Source: Capsaspora owczarzaki ATCC 30864 (taxonomy: Eukaryota > Opisthokonta > Filasterea). From it: a stretch of DNA of 64,000 nt. Each line of letters starts with the position of its first letter. Within the stretch, counting starts at the first letter, position 1. Location: positions 529,095 to 593,094 of the forward strand of contig NW_011887296.1 in the NCBI RefSeq assembly GCF_000151315.2, given 5' to 3'. The notes under the pieces were generated by a model. The model had not been told where the DNA came from. It saw only the letters and a program-made list of their open reading frames with translations, and did no database searches. The translations under genes and the position numbers were made by a program. Shown here one piece after another: positions 11,668 through 23,882 of the stretch.

Positions 11668-14600
11668 TTACAAATCATCCACAAGGGAACCAAATGCGGA
11701 AAACTGCGAAGGCGGCAGCTCGGGCGGTGAGCTGGGAATGTCGATGTGCGAGGACGAGTGAGAGGATGGCGACGACCTCCTCGCGCGTTTGGTTGGCGAA
11801 GATGAGATTCTGGAGGAAAGGAGAGGTAGCCCACTCTTCACTTTCGGTCGGGCGGTTTGGTGAGGGTCATGGCAAACAAACGCATCGTCTGGGTCTGGCT
11901 GAGAGACGATCTGCTCGTCAAACAGCATCAAGGTCTGCGGGATGCCTGCTCCAGTTGCAGTCCAGTTCACAGAGCCGGCGGGCAGCGAGTTGAGCGAAGT
12001 GTGATCAAGGACGGATCGGTCATCGGGTGCCGGAGCAAGGAGTGACGGTTCAATGGCCGAGTCTTGCGAAGCGACAGGCGCAGCGTGGGGACTTTGCAGC
12101 GCGTCGTTCTCTGGATCGGGCGATGCGTCCCTGGCTGCTGCGGGTGCCTGACTAGCGGGATGCGCTGAATGGTCCTGAAAATTCAACCCGCCATTGTCCA
12201 TGGATGGCTGCCACGCATGAATACTGGCATAAGAGTAGGCGACTGGCTCTGGATTGCGTTGTTGCGAGTAGTCATCCGGCGGCCGTGCAGCGATACTGCT
12301 AGACAGCCGAGGGATTGCCTGTGAGAGCACAGCTGCTCGAGTGACGTTGTGGCTAGCCTCGCCGCCCATTAATACGTTCAGCTGGTCAGTTAATGACGAA
12401 TTGGACGAGTGGTCGTGTGCATGCGATGTTGACGAGCGGCTTGGGAGGGCATTCCGAACGATGAAGCGCCTCGGAGTAGCGTTGGCCAAGGAGTGTTCTG
12501 AAGCATGCTGGCTGCTTGCAAAACTGTCGTTCGAGTCCTCAACGCTGGGATCGGATTGAGGCGGCAGCGAGCCGTCGTCGTTGGCAAACATGGCGCTCGG
12601 CTGTCGGCGCTTCTTTTCTCGCCGCTTCTTGTGTCGCTTTGCTGAATCCGCTTGGCCATCGGAGAGACCACCGCCTCGCTTGTTGGAGACCAACGTGTTG
12701 GTGTTGGTGGCAGCAGCAACCTCACGAAATTGAGGAAACCGGCTCATGTCAAACGAGCAGGCGTCGACCCAACTGGCTGGCTCTTCTTGGTACTCGACAT
12801 AGTGCTCGGGGATTGCTGGTCGGGGAAAGATGGCATCGGCGACGATGGGCGCAGGTTGCAGACCGACAGCAGGGGCGTGAGCTGCAGCAGATTTCAATGC
12901 TGTTGGCAAGATTGGACGCCGCTCGCTGCTGCTTGCACTGCTTGGCTCGCGCTTGAGGCCATGTGCGGGGCCAGCAGGACGAGCATCTTGGAAGAGATCC
13001 GGTGAGTGCATGCGTGGCTGGGCCGACGAGACGGAGGAGTTGCGCTGCTGCTGCTGCTGCTGCTGTTGAACGAACGGGAGGACGTTTGGATCGGACAGTT
13101 CAAACGTTTGCTGACGACTAATGGGCCGAGTCGATACAACTGTCGTGGAAGCGGTGACGACGGCTGTAGTTGAAGCATCGGGTGGTGAATACAGGTCCAG
13201 TGCTTCGCTAAATGCGGAGCTCTGACTGAGATGAACAAGCGGTTGTGCAGCATCCTCCCCACCTGCAGCCAAATCTGCGCTCGCGCTATCGCTGAAAACA
13301 ATCAACGAATTGGAGGCAGTAGTCGCTGATCTGTTGCGTCCGTGTCGGGAAATCGATGGAAGCCGACGAGGAGACTTGGGCGAGTTGGATACAACAACCA
13401 CGTCCTCACTGGGAGGACCAGTCGGACCGCTCGAGCTCAAGGACACGACAGACGCCTGTCTGAAACGCTTGCGCGAATGCTGTTCAGCGTCGATAGACGA
13501 GGCGGTGAAATCGCGCTCGGAAACAGTTCGCCGTTGACGAATCGGTGCAGCAGCAGCCACCTCGCGCTCTTGCGATGACATGTCCAAGGGTTGCGAAATG
13601 TTGTCCAGCTGCTCTGCTGGAGATGATGGCGTTGCTGCTGTTGTTGCTTGAGGCTGTCCCAGTGAGTCCTCTCCTGCTGTCGATTTTCGTCTGGAGAGCG
13701 ACAGGGATTTCTGGGGGCGGGAAGACGGCACCAAGGTTGGTTGTCTTGTCACCGTTTCTTCCCTGGGATGAGAGGGGGCAGGGCATGACAATGCCTTTCG
13801 AAAATCATCAATCAAGGACTGCCGCATTTTTGGCCCTCGCGAAGGCGGTTTGGGCGCTTTTGGTGTGAGAAATGCGTCAATCTTGGCCTGGTGCAGAGCT
13901 GAGGCAGCTCGAGCAGGTGCGCTTGAGCTGCTGAGCGACTGCTTTGAAGCCGCTCTTGCATCTGCGGAATTGGAGGACGCTCGCAAATTGGGCGGGGCTC
14001 CGCTGAGCGACTCTGAGTTCGACAACGATCGCGAGCCTGCGCGAGACAGCGCTCTGGCCTCGACATTCGCCGAGGCTGCAGCAGCTAAGCCTGAGTTGGT
14101 TTTCGATGAGTTGGCGGAAGGAGCCGAGGTTGTTGCGTCTGCACTGCCATTGCTACCGCTCGAAGCGCTCCGCGTCAAGTCAAATCCTTCTCGATGCTCG
14201 GCGGACGATCGCTGCCGCAGCACTGGCATGAACTTGTGCCTGGATGCAGTCTTGGTCGGACGAGGCGGTTGCGGAGCGGCGGCGCTCGAAACATCGGTTT
14301 CAACAACGCGTCCTTGCACGGGTGGCGGTCGCGGCGGCGCCAAATCGACGGCAGATTTGGGAGTGGTATTACCTGCAAGAGCACAAACAAATCCAACAAC
14401 AGCAAAACCCCCAAGTCACGGAGATTCACAGTGAGTTCCAAGCGTCAATGAACCACAAAAATTTGGCGGGAAACGCGAACTTGGCGCGGCAAAAAGTTGC
14501 AACTTGACAAAGGAACGATGAGCGATGAGCGGGTGCGACACGAGAGCACGCGAAGACAATGAATGCAATGCAAGAAGCGTTTTTTGTAAAAGTGATGATG

Positions 14601-14859
14601 GGAACGAGGTCGAAGCAGAGAGAGAGAGAGGGAGTGAGGGTGGAGCAGCACCTGAAAGCAATGGCAATGCATTGGGCGGACGTGTGCTCCGGCTACTACT
14701 ACCACTCGCGATGTTGGTCGTGTTGGTGGACTGCTGGCGCTTGTGCTGGAATCGCGAGTCGACATGCTGGTCGAGCGGACGGAAGAGCGAGCGCGGTTGC
14801 TGCTGCTGCTGCGGACCAGACGAAGACGACAAAGCAGAAGCTGAGATCGACTTCACCAT
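11668..14859 (-). CDS. Ser/Ala-rich low-complexity protein, probably nuclear
   Basis: I do not recognise this protein. Exons 14652-14859 and 11668-14372 (phase 1 junction, minus strand) give 970 residues from ATG 14859; an in-frame upstream ATG exists near 14943. It is mostly Ser/Ala/Pro-rich and disordered, with a polyQ run (complement of about 13040-13070) and basic clusters such as KRHKKRREKKRR near 12610-12640 that look like nuclear localisation signals. Two QxxIxxF motifs (QAKIDAFL and QSLIDDFR) lie about 20 residues apart near 13800-13895. The C-terminus is Ser/Pro-rich and ends FGSLVDDL. No folded domain is evident. It lies tail-to-tail with importin-13, 124 bp apart. Confidence 0.75.
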
Positions 14860-15174
14860 TGCATTTTGCAGCAAAACAAAAACCAACAACAAAGGGACTG
14901 AATCTGAACGAAGACGAAGGTGATTGGAATTATCAGCAAGCACGAAAAACCAACCACTTCACCTTGCAGCGGATCACTGTGCAAAGTGAATGGTATTGAG
15001 AGGTGGCAGAAGAGTTTGAACAAGCGATGATGCATCGAACACAAGTACTGTACTGTAGATTTGTAATAGAACAAGGAATCACGCAAAGACAGACGCACAC
15101 ACACACACACACACACACACGCACAAACGGCAGAACAAACTACACCAACAATCACTGCACAAAAAACGCCTTTT
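14860..15174. repeat. Spacer with (CA)n microsatellite
   Basis: Spacer upstream of the Ser-rich gene and downstream of the VPS55 gene. It holds a CA dinucleotide run at about 15093-15120. No gene is seen. Confidence 0.75.
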
Positions 15175-16542
15175 TCACCAGCTGTCTTCCGCTTGGAACA
15201 TGATGTTGTAAAGACCAATCGTGGCAAAGATGAGCACGTTGCCAAACACGGTCAACAGCATGGCGCCGACTTCAATCTGGTCGAAGGAGCACGAAGGCGA
15301 CGTTGAGCACAAACAAATCACAAAACCAACGTCAATTCCAGCCAGCGTTTCTCGCCAACGTACCGCTCCGGCGTGTGCCATGACTAGTGGAATACCTGTA
15401 CAAAGAATAGCAAGCAACAGTGGCCTCAATGATGTCAATCGATTGTGAACATGCAGTACAAAACAAACAACTCAATCACACCAACATACCAAAGCCTGAT
15501 ACTGTCAGCGCAGCCGTCATGAAGCGACCCAAATCGATACACGGACTGTCAAGTGTGCCAGGCAACAGTTGCGACATGGTGGAGCGACAGCACGAGCGAG
15601 AGTGTGAGAAGAGCAAAAGCCCCCCCCCCAAAAAAAAAACAAATCTAACTCTACTTCCTCCTTTCCCAACGCACCTGCTGGCTGTGTAGCTGAAGGAATC
15701 TCGCGTGCATCGCTTTGCAATGTAATTTGGCAAGGGCGACAGAATGTAGGTTGTCACTGTTTCAAAAGCACAAGAGCAATGAGCGATTTCGACCTTAGAA
15801 TTTGGTTCAAAATTTCGCTCTCAAGGGCCACTTACAGACCATCAGCGGCCAGAATTGGCTGATCATCCAAAAAGCAATCACCCAAGCACAACAACGCCAA
15901 CCAGGTTGTTAGCACGCAACTGGCGTTTTGGTCAATGCAAAAATATAGAACGAACTCACTTGTTGTAGAGGACGCAGCCGAGAATGACGAGCATTGCGCC
16001 GACCGCGGCCATGAACGACAGCGCGACCAAGCTGCGAGGTGGAATCGTCCATTTTGTATCAATGCAAGATCCACATCCGTTAGTTGTAAGTTCAAGCACC
16101 CCATAGTGCAATGGATGCAGATTGAGTTGAAGAAACGCGTCACTCAGTCACTTGTCGCTGCCCCCCCCCCCGCGCTCCCGGCTGCTCCTCCACCCACTGC
16201 TGTGTGCTTGGAAGCACAGCACAACAGGAACAAGTGTTGCCCCTCCATTTGTCGTTTTTCGGCTGCTTGAGGCGGGAGATTGTTCGCTCGTCAGCAATGG
16301 TCGCCACACAATCTCACGACCGCCGTTCGCGTCTGCCACTTTGACACTTGAGGCTTGAGAGGGGGGAGTTACCCTGAAGGAACGCAAAACAGGACCACAT
16401 GTCAGTCAGTCAGTCAGTCAGTCAGTCAGTCATTCATTCAAAAATGAGCTCAAGCAAGAGTTGAGTTCTGAGACGAAAAAGACACTCGAAATCTGACTCG
16501 AAATCTGAGCGAGATTGTCAGTTTACTTCGAATGCCTGGCAT
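15175..16542 (-). CDS. VPS55: VPS55 / LEPROT family endosomal membrane protein
   Basis: Small four-helix membrane protein that acts with VPS68 in endosome-to-vacuole sorting (LEPROT in animals). Confident minus-strand exons: 15960-16031, 15836-15858 (only 23 nt), 15675-15756, 15490-15545, 15364-15395 and 15175-15276; every internal phase agrees. They encode SLVALSFMAAVGAMLVILGC, then WPLMVLTTYILSPLPNYIAK, then GIPLVMAHAGA and IEVGAMLLTVFGNVLIFAT, in register with VPS55/LEPROT. The first exon is uncertain. ATG 16542 (MPGIR, matching the family start M-A-G-V-K) fits the protein but its GT donor at 16526 leaves the phase one base off. An alternative is ATG 16704 with a weak donor. Confidence 0.85.
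16401..16440. repeat. (CAGT)n / (ATTC) microsatellite
   Basis: About seven CAGT units followed by CATT units, in the presumed first intron of the VPS55 gene. Confidence 0.85.
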
Positions 16543-16824
16543 CACTGCACTGGATGAGAGATGAATTACAAGACTGACTGATGATGCAGCATCCAAAAAG
16601 TGTAATAGTAGCAAGGGGACTTGACTCTCAGTAAGTTTGATACAGTGCTGAGGCAGCAAAATCCGCTATTGCTCCCTGCCTGTTACTGCTGACTGGTCGA
16701 CCATTCGCTCAGACTAGTATAGCCGAACGCAGCAGTCCAGAGTTTTCTAATTCTAGTTTTCCGACAAGGCCCCCGCCCCCACCAAGTTTGTTTCCAATTC
16801 TGAGAACTCGAGCCCCGATTCTTG

Positions 16825-18236
16825 ATGCGCGCGAGTCGATTGGCGCTGACTGGCGCGTTTGCCATTGTCGCCCTGCTGGGACTCTTCTGGCTGAGACAGC
16901 CGCAGCCGCCATCGTCGTCGTCGCAGCATGGTGATGACGGCCATTCAGCTGCAGCGGATTCAACGCGTGATGGTGATTTGGCCGCCGAGCTCGCCTCGTG
17001 GCGCGTGCATTGGCCGACGACCGTCCACAGCGACCCGCTGAGCGTGCGTGCTGCCGTCGGGAGGCCTGCTGCATGGACGTACCTCGATTCGCAGTGCTCC
17101 AGCCCGGCGATCTGCGAGTCGCTGCTCGAGAACGCGCCCTGTCCCGACGGCCCGACGCCCGCACTGACGCCCAGCGATCCGCGGTTTGGCAACCACCCAG
17201 AGCTCAACCTGCCAAGGTGCTCGTATCGCCGCATTGCGTCGTGCTTCCCGCGGGACTTGCAGACGTGCTTTGCGCGGAGATTGCTGAGCAACCACTGGCT
17301 CGTCATTGTCGGCGATTCCGTCACGAGGAACACGCTGATGGAGTTTTTCATGCGACACCTGCCGCAGTCCGAGCAAGTCAAGCTGCAGCTGTCCAGCGAG
17401 CGGAATCTGCATGTGCCGAGCTCGCAGTACCAGTTGAGTCATGGTCAAAGTTGTTTTGGTTTAGTTTTGTATGTTCTCAGTTTTTCTCACTCGAACAAAT
17501 ACTTGTTTTTTGTTTGTTTTTGTTTGTATTGTTGGTGCTGCATCACACGCTACCGTGCATTGGGCTGCATCTCGTTCCTATGGTTGGATTTTTTGTTTTT
17601 TGCAGAAACGAAGACTACTTGCTGTTTGGCAGGTTTCTCGTCACCTTTCGATTCATCGGTGGTGCTGGCGGCAACCAGACGCGTGACAATCTCGTTCAAG
17701 GCGTGAGCTTGTCGGCGGCGGCGCGAACTGCTCTGCTGTCTCGCTTGAGCGCATTGCTGCAAGCGCGAAACGAGACCATCCCGGACGCGGAGCTAGACGT
17801 GCTCTACCGCAAGCCGGACATTGTGGTCATCAACTCTGGCTTGTGGGACTCGCGCTCATCCTCTCCTTCCTACCGTCCAAACTACTATGGTAGCATGCAC
17901 ATGTGGCGACGCGTGCTGCAAGAGCAGCTTGGCCTCGATGCGAAACAGCTGTACTGGCGGAGCTCGACGCCCGTGTCGCCCGAGCTGCATGTGACCGACC
18001 AGCAGCGCAAAAACATGACCAACGAACGGATTGCCGAGCTCAACTGGATTGCGCATGATGTTCTCGTACGGCAAGCGCATTGGCACAGCATTGACGCGTT
18101 CACGGCGGTCGGCGGCTTTGTTCCGCCTGTCGACGCGATCAGCTACGATGGCTATCATCCGACGACCCTTGCATCCTGTGCGCTGAACGACATGGTATTT
18201 GGAGCAATATGTGACAAAGAGGCCTCTCCGCTATGA
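16825..18236 (+). CDS. PC-esterase / GDSL-type membrane protein
   Basis: Exons 16825-17432 and 17606-18236 (phase 2 junction, donor CA|GTTGAG) give 412 residues. An N-terminal signal anchor (residues about 5-23, hydrophobic with few charges) is followed by a Ser-rich stalk and a luminal domain. The catalytic Ser motif GDSVTRN lies at about residues 163-169 and the D-x-x-H motif DGYH at 384-387. Both are hallmarks of the PC-esterase/TBL/CAS1/NXPE SGNH superfamily. Cys residues between 90 and 150 suggest disulphides. Members in plants and fungi O-acetylate cell-wall glycans; the substrate here is unknown. It is probably a Golgi type II protein. It lies divergent from VPS55. Confidence 0.82.
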
Positions 18237-18602
18237 CATTCCGTGTCATTGTCCATCGCATACGCCCTCTTTTTGCGAGCCTTTTTGTACGTCATCCCCC
18301 CCCCCAACTCGTCAATGTTAATACACCGTGCGATCTGCCTCTGTCTGTTGCCTTTTGCGTCTGAGTCTGGTTTTCTCCATTTAGCTCTCTTCCCAATCGC
18401 AGTATCCATGGCTTTGTCTTTTTGACATGTCCTCTCGTACGCCTGGTCTTCCAATCCAAAATCCTAATCCTTCATCCATCATCCAATATCATCATCATCC
18501 ACCAAATCCGTAATCCAACCCAGTTCTTGTTCCACATTGAAAAACTCGAGCCAAATCCCAATTTCCCATTGCAATACAAAATCAATACAACAACGACACA
18601 AC

Positions 18603-20523
18603 ATGGCAACATCGCCCGCAGCAGTCGCTCTCCCGCCGAGCAACTTCTCTGCGGCTGCATCATCATCATTATCATCATCTGCGACCATGAGCACTGGCAG
18701 CGGGGTGGGCAGCAGCAGCAGCCTCGACGACCCATCCGCTTTGAGCACCGCCGCTGCTGCTCGACGGGCTGCTCAGTCGCCGACGACGCCGCGGTCGCTG
18801 AGCCCCGTCGGCACCTGGCAGTCGCATGTGCTCAAGTCGGCCTACTTGCTCAAGGAAGGCGCGAATGTCAAGAACTGGAAGCGGCGGTTTTGGCGTCTGC
18901 ATCCGAACGCGCTCTCGTACTTTAAGACCGAAGCGGTAAAGGGACTCTCGTGCCGCTCATACAACAAGAGAATCCAGACCAGTGACGAAAGCATTGAGTA
19001 TTCGTTTGAGGGGAGCGGGGTCGGGAGGGGGGCGAAGTGGTGGTGGATTGAGTCGAAATGGCTCAGAAAAGCACGATTCCGGCCTTGTTGACGAGCCATC
19101 GTCAGCAACAACCAGAGTCATGGATGGATGGACGTAGTGATTGAGCAATGTCACAACAAAAATTACTGCAAGCATCGCATTGATTGTTGGGTGAAAAACT
19201 TACTTTCTGCTGTTGAATAGGACTCGGCTGCAACCGGAACCGTCAATCTGAAGGACATTCTGGGCGTCCAGCGATCAGGACGGCATGCGACTCGCCCATT
19301 CACATTTGCAGTCATCACCGAAGGCAGGACGTTTTACATTCAAGCGGAATCGTCCGACGAGCAGGACGCCTGGATGGACGCAATCGTGGCTGCCGTCATT
19401 GCGCGCGACGGAGACGTCGTCTACCCCGAATGGTTTGTTGCGAAAATGCGTGTTGCGTTTGACCGATTCGACCACGACAAGAACGGCTGGCTGGACCGCG
19501 ACGAATTGTTTGAGGTGAGTTTGGTTTTTGTTTTTGCTTTTCTTTTTTTTTTTTTTTTTTTTTGTTTCAAGTTGGTTGCGTTCGTCTCGACTCTTCAACT
19601 CATATCGTCCAACAAACCAAACCTACACCACAACCCTCCGCAGCTCTTGTCCACACTTGGCCGAACTGTCTCGACCTCGGATGTTGAAACAACAATCTCG
19701 CATCTGGACACAACTGGGAAATGCGCCATTGACCTTCTCGAATTTGTGACTGGAATTGTTTACATTTTCAGAACTTTCCGAGCGCGCTCCTTCCTTCCCG
19801 ACGGCATGGACGACGAGCCGATCGAGTCTGGCGCTGCTTCTCCGCTGCAGCAACAGCCACCACCGCTACCGCCACAACAACAGGCAACCAGTGGTGTGCT
19901 AACTCCGCCTCCTCGCACTAAACGTTTAGAGCGACAAGCCGCGGCAGCACAGCAAGCGGCGTCTAGCGGCACATTATCGGCCACCGCCCAACTCCAGCTT
20001 GTGCTATCGCAGCAGCAACAGCAGCAACAGCAGCAACTGCAACAGCAACAGCAACAGCAATCACAACAACAACAACAACAACAACATCAACAACATCCCA
20101 CACAGCTAAGCACGGTACCGGAAACACCGTACTCGCCTTCGGAAGCAACCAGTCCCCAATCAGGAGCAATTACCCCTCGCAGTGCGGATAGCGTGGCGAG
20201 CGTTTCGTCAACCGACATGGTGAATCTTCGGCTTGAATTGGAAGAAACCAAAGCACGTGCGCGAGAATTAGAGGTCAACGTGAAGGTGGGATTTGCACCA
20301 GTGATTTCTGTTGTGCTGTCACGTTGGACTTTTGTTTCCTACGCGATTGGAAACGACACACTTCTCACTTTGCCACCGACTATTGTTTTTTCTGTTTCAT
20401 TCGTCCATCATCCAGTTGTTAATGACGGAAAACCGGGAACTTCGCAATCTTGTTGTGGAGCTGCAGGCTGAATTGGAAAACTCAGGCGCGTCCAAGTCCG
20501 CTGCAACAGAGTCATTTGCTTAG
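18603..20523 (+). CDS. PH domain - EF-hand - polyQ - coiled-coil protein
   Basis: Exons 18603-18935, 19221-19514, 19644-20285 and 20416-20523, all phase 0, give 458 residues. A Ser/Ala-rich leader is followed by a PH domain split by the first intron (from SAYLLKEGANVKNWKRRFWR to about EQDAWMDAIVAAVIA). Next comes a canonical EF-hand loop DHDKNGWLDRDE and a second, weaker loop DTTGKCAIDLLE. A Gln-rich segment (about 20007-20097) and a C-terminal coiled coil (LRLELEETKARARELE onwards) complete it. The order suggests a Ca2+-responsive phosphoinositide-binding adaptor, broadly like SWAP-70/PLC-type N-termini, but there is no catalytic domain. I do not recognise a direct orthologue. It lies tail-to-tail with the KLF-type gene. 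Confidence 0.85.
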
Positions 20524-20821
20524 GCGAGTTGCTACCTCGGTGCGGTTGTTGTTGAAAAAGGCATGCTTTTTTTTTTTTTGAGTGTTTCTCTCTTGCGTTT
20601 ATTCTGTATTCCATCTTGCGTTTCATTTCAGGTGTTGGTGTATCAAACCACAAGTTATTTGTGCTCTATCGTAGCCGAAATTCAAATCTTTGAAGTGATG
20701 AGGTGAATTAAGAAGAGAGGGGGGGGGGTATAATGGATAACAATGAAAAAATTGGGGCACCGACAAAGGAAGAACAACGAGCGTACAGCACAACAATAAA
20801 AACCAGTTCACGTTGTGCTGC

Positions 20822-21437
20822 TTATTCGTTCGCATCAGAATGAGAGGCCGAGTCGTCATCCTGATCTTCTGGCTCTTCATCATATTGGTCAGCATCGAAA
20901 CCAGTCGCTGCTGACTCTGGATCATCGGTTAGATCGCCATTATTTGGAGCATGGGAGCGACTCGCAGACCGCGTCGCTACATTGGGGGGTTCGAGGTGCA
21001 GCACTTCATACTTTTTGTGCATTCGCTTGTGCTTTTGCAAGTGATCTGAGCGTGCAAAACGGCTGCCGCAGACTTCACACCCGAACGGCCGCACACCAGT
21101 GTGCGAGCGCGTGTGACGCGAGAGCTCGTCCGAGCGGCTAAAGCGCCGACCACAGCCAGTGTGGGTGCACTCGAACGGCTTTTCGCCAGAGTGCCGGCGA
21201 ACATGTGCCGAAAGGTGGGAGCTCTTGGTGTAAGTCCGCGTGCACCCGGCAACGGGGCAGCGGTACGAACGATCCTTCTGCGAGGCAATCGTAAATTTCG
21301 TCTGCCGCATTCGATTATTGATTTCTGCCAGTTTGTTTGGCGAAAGTTGCGGTTCATTGTTCCGATGCTGCTCCAATTGCTGCAGCCAGACATGCTGTGG
21401 TGTTTGTTCTGCTTGTCGTGGTTGTTGTAGTTGTTGT

Positions 21438-21469
<32 letters not shown>

Positions 21470-23882
21470 CTGTTGTTGTTGTTGTTGCAGGTTGGGGTGC
21501 ATCGGTTGAATCGGAATTGGATGCAATGACTGTTGAATCGGAGCTGGCTGCTGTTGTGCCTGTTGAAGTGGACGCTGCTGTTGAAGTGGACGCTGCTGTT
21601 GCTGCTGTTGCTGCAACTGCGGTTGTGCCAGCTGCGACTGTTGATGATGAGCCTGGTGCTGGATTGGCGGGAATGCCACCAATTGCTGCTGCGGCTGCTG
21701 CTGGAGCATGTGCGTCGGGTTTGGCACGAACTGCCCGGGGTGAGACCCGTACAGTATTGGGGTGACGTTGTGGGCATCGACTTGGAGCTGCTGGTGCGCA
21801 TGATTGGGCAAGAGGAGTGCAGGATCGGTCAGGTTCGGATGCGTGTTCATCTTGCCAGAGTACAGCATTGCGCCGTCCAAAGAGAGCTGTAGCACTGGCT
21901 GCTGGTGTTGCTGCTGCTGGTACGGATAGGGGTTCCATCCAGACCCGCCGCTCATACTCGGATTGCTGACCGACGAAGAAGACGAGGATGAATGGCTGGG
22001 CGGGTGCGAAAATCCCGAAGAATTGAACGTCGTGGGAGAAGGAATGCTGCTCATGAAATTCAGTCCGTCGGCCAGGACTAACGGCGCTACGAGTTGAGAG
22101 GATTGGAGCCCAGTGCTGCCTTGCACAAAGGATTGCTGGTGTTGGTGATGCAGTTGAACCTGTTGCTGAAATTCACCCTTCGGAGCGTAAGCATCAACAG
22201 CACCTTCAAACTGAGAGGCAGCTTGTTGCTGCTGATACGGATGGAGAGATCGCCCCATGGGTTGCTGGAGCTGAGGTTGCTGGAGCTGGTGTTGCTGCTG
22301 CGGCTGCTGCTGCTGCTGCTGCGGCTGGTGTTGTTGTTGCTGCTGCTGTAGCGCAATGTTGGAAAACATGGCCGGTTGCACCATGGCAGAGCTACCTTGG
22401 GGTCGGCCATAAGACCCATCCATAAGCCCAAACGGCATTTGCTGAGCTAATGCTGGATGGGAAGCATTCGGTGCCTGCGGCAGCCGCTGTTGGGCAGACA
22501 CTTGGAATGGGCCTTGCTGCATCTGCAGCTGATGCACTTGCTGCAAATGCTGCAACTGCAACTGCTGCTGCTGCTGTTGTTGTTGATGGTGTTGCTGCTG
22601 CAGTTGCATGTGTTGTTGGTGTTTTAGTTGCTGTTGCTGCAACTGATGCTGATAGTGCTGATGCAACTGCTTTGCTTCTGGCCAATAGTTGTGCGAGTTT
22701 ATGGCGCCGACCGCGGAAGGGTACTGATACGCCTGTCAAACGTCAAACGCAGAAAAATCAATCAGAAACACAGGGGTGGTTGTGTGGTGTGAGAAGTAAG
22801 CGAGGAACAACAGGCTCAACAAAATCGTTCGCAAACGAGCAAACAAAAAAACTTACCCATGCTTGCGCTTGGTTGGAGGGTTCTGGCGCAGAGTTGTTGC
22901 TGTTGGTAGTACGTGTATGATGATTCGGCGAGGTGGAGGGCGATCCTGAGGTGGCTTGATCACCTGCAGATGATTCGCCTCCTGGAATCGTGAAAGGGTT
23001 GCTGGGCAATGCCGGGCCACTGCCATTGTTGTGATTGTTGTGGCCAGTCGAAAATCCAGCAGCACTTGGTCCACTTGTAGAATTGGGCGTTGGTGCGATG
23101 GTTGCCATCGTGTGCGGGGCGGGGTTCAGAACAATCAAGCCTGAGCTGCTGTTCGGCGTCGGAGGTTCTCGTGCACCTCGGGTGCTGGCCACACTCGTGC
23201 TCATGCTTTTTACACTACCATCCGATCGCGAGCCGACCGTACTCAGGGCACTGCGATCGAACGGGGCTGGCTGCTGTTGAAGTGGCGGCAGTGCCTCACC
23301 CTGCAAACTCGCGCCACCACCATTGCTCGGTGCATTTGGCGCCGCGCCCGTGTTGACCCGTGATGCGGCAGCAACCCATACCAAGGTGCTTAATGGCGAC
23401 GATGCGTCTGAGGCAGCGTGTACGCTCGATGGCGTTTGAGGCGGAGATGCAACTGCCGACTCGTGCGCCTGCTGCGAAAACAAGAGCTGCTGCTGCTGCT
23501 GCTGCGGATTTTGCGCGAGGCCATATAATTGCTGCTGCTGCTGCTGCGGTTGTTGTTGTTGTGGTTGTTGTTGAGAGTGTAGCATGCTGCTACCAGTGCC
23601 GCTGCTGCTGCTGCTGCTGCGCATGCTTTCGTGGTGTTGGAGGAGTGCCGCGGTAGCCGCAGACCCTGTTGTTGGTATTGTTGACTCCACCGCATGCTGC
23701 TGTTGGGGCGGGTTGAGCAGGCGCTGCATGGCATACTGCTGCTGTTGTTGGTGGAGTTGGTGCTGTTGTTGGTGTTGCTGTTGTTGTTGTTGTTGTGGTT
23801 GTGGCTGTTGTGGCGGTTGCTGCTGCTGCTGTGCCGGGTGTTGGTGACTGTCCACCAACGACGGCGGCGGCGTGCAGTACAT
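20822..23882 (-). CDS. KLF/SP-type three-C2H2 zinc-finger transcription factor, polyglutamine-rich
   Basis: Exons 22857-23882 and 20822-22732 (phase 0, minus strand) give 978 residues. An in-frame TGA directly precedes ATG 23882, which supports that start. Residues about 1-800 are Gln/His-rich. Three C-terminal fingers follow the KLF/SP pattern: C-x4-C, C-x4-C, then C-x2-C, each with x12-H-x3-H. Their recognition helices read [16 protein letters not shown] and RSDHLQKH, the same contact residues as animal KLF/SP factors, so GC/CACCC-box binding is expected. An acidic tail ([14 protein letters not shown]) ends the protein. Polyglutamine tracts are coded by mixed CAA/CAG. Confidence 0.93.
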
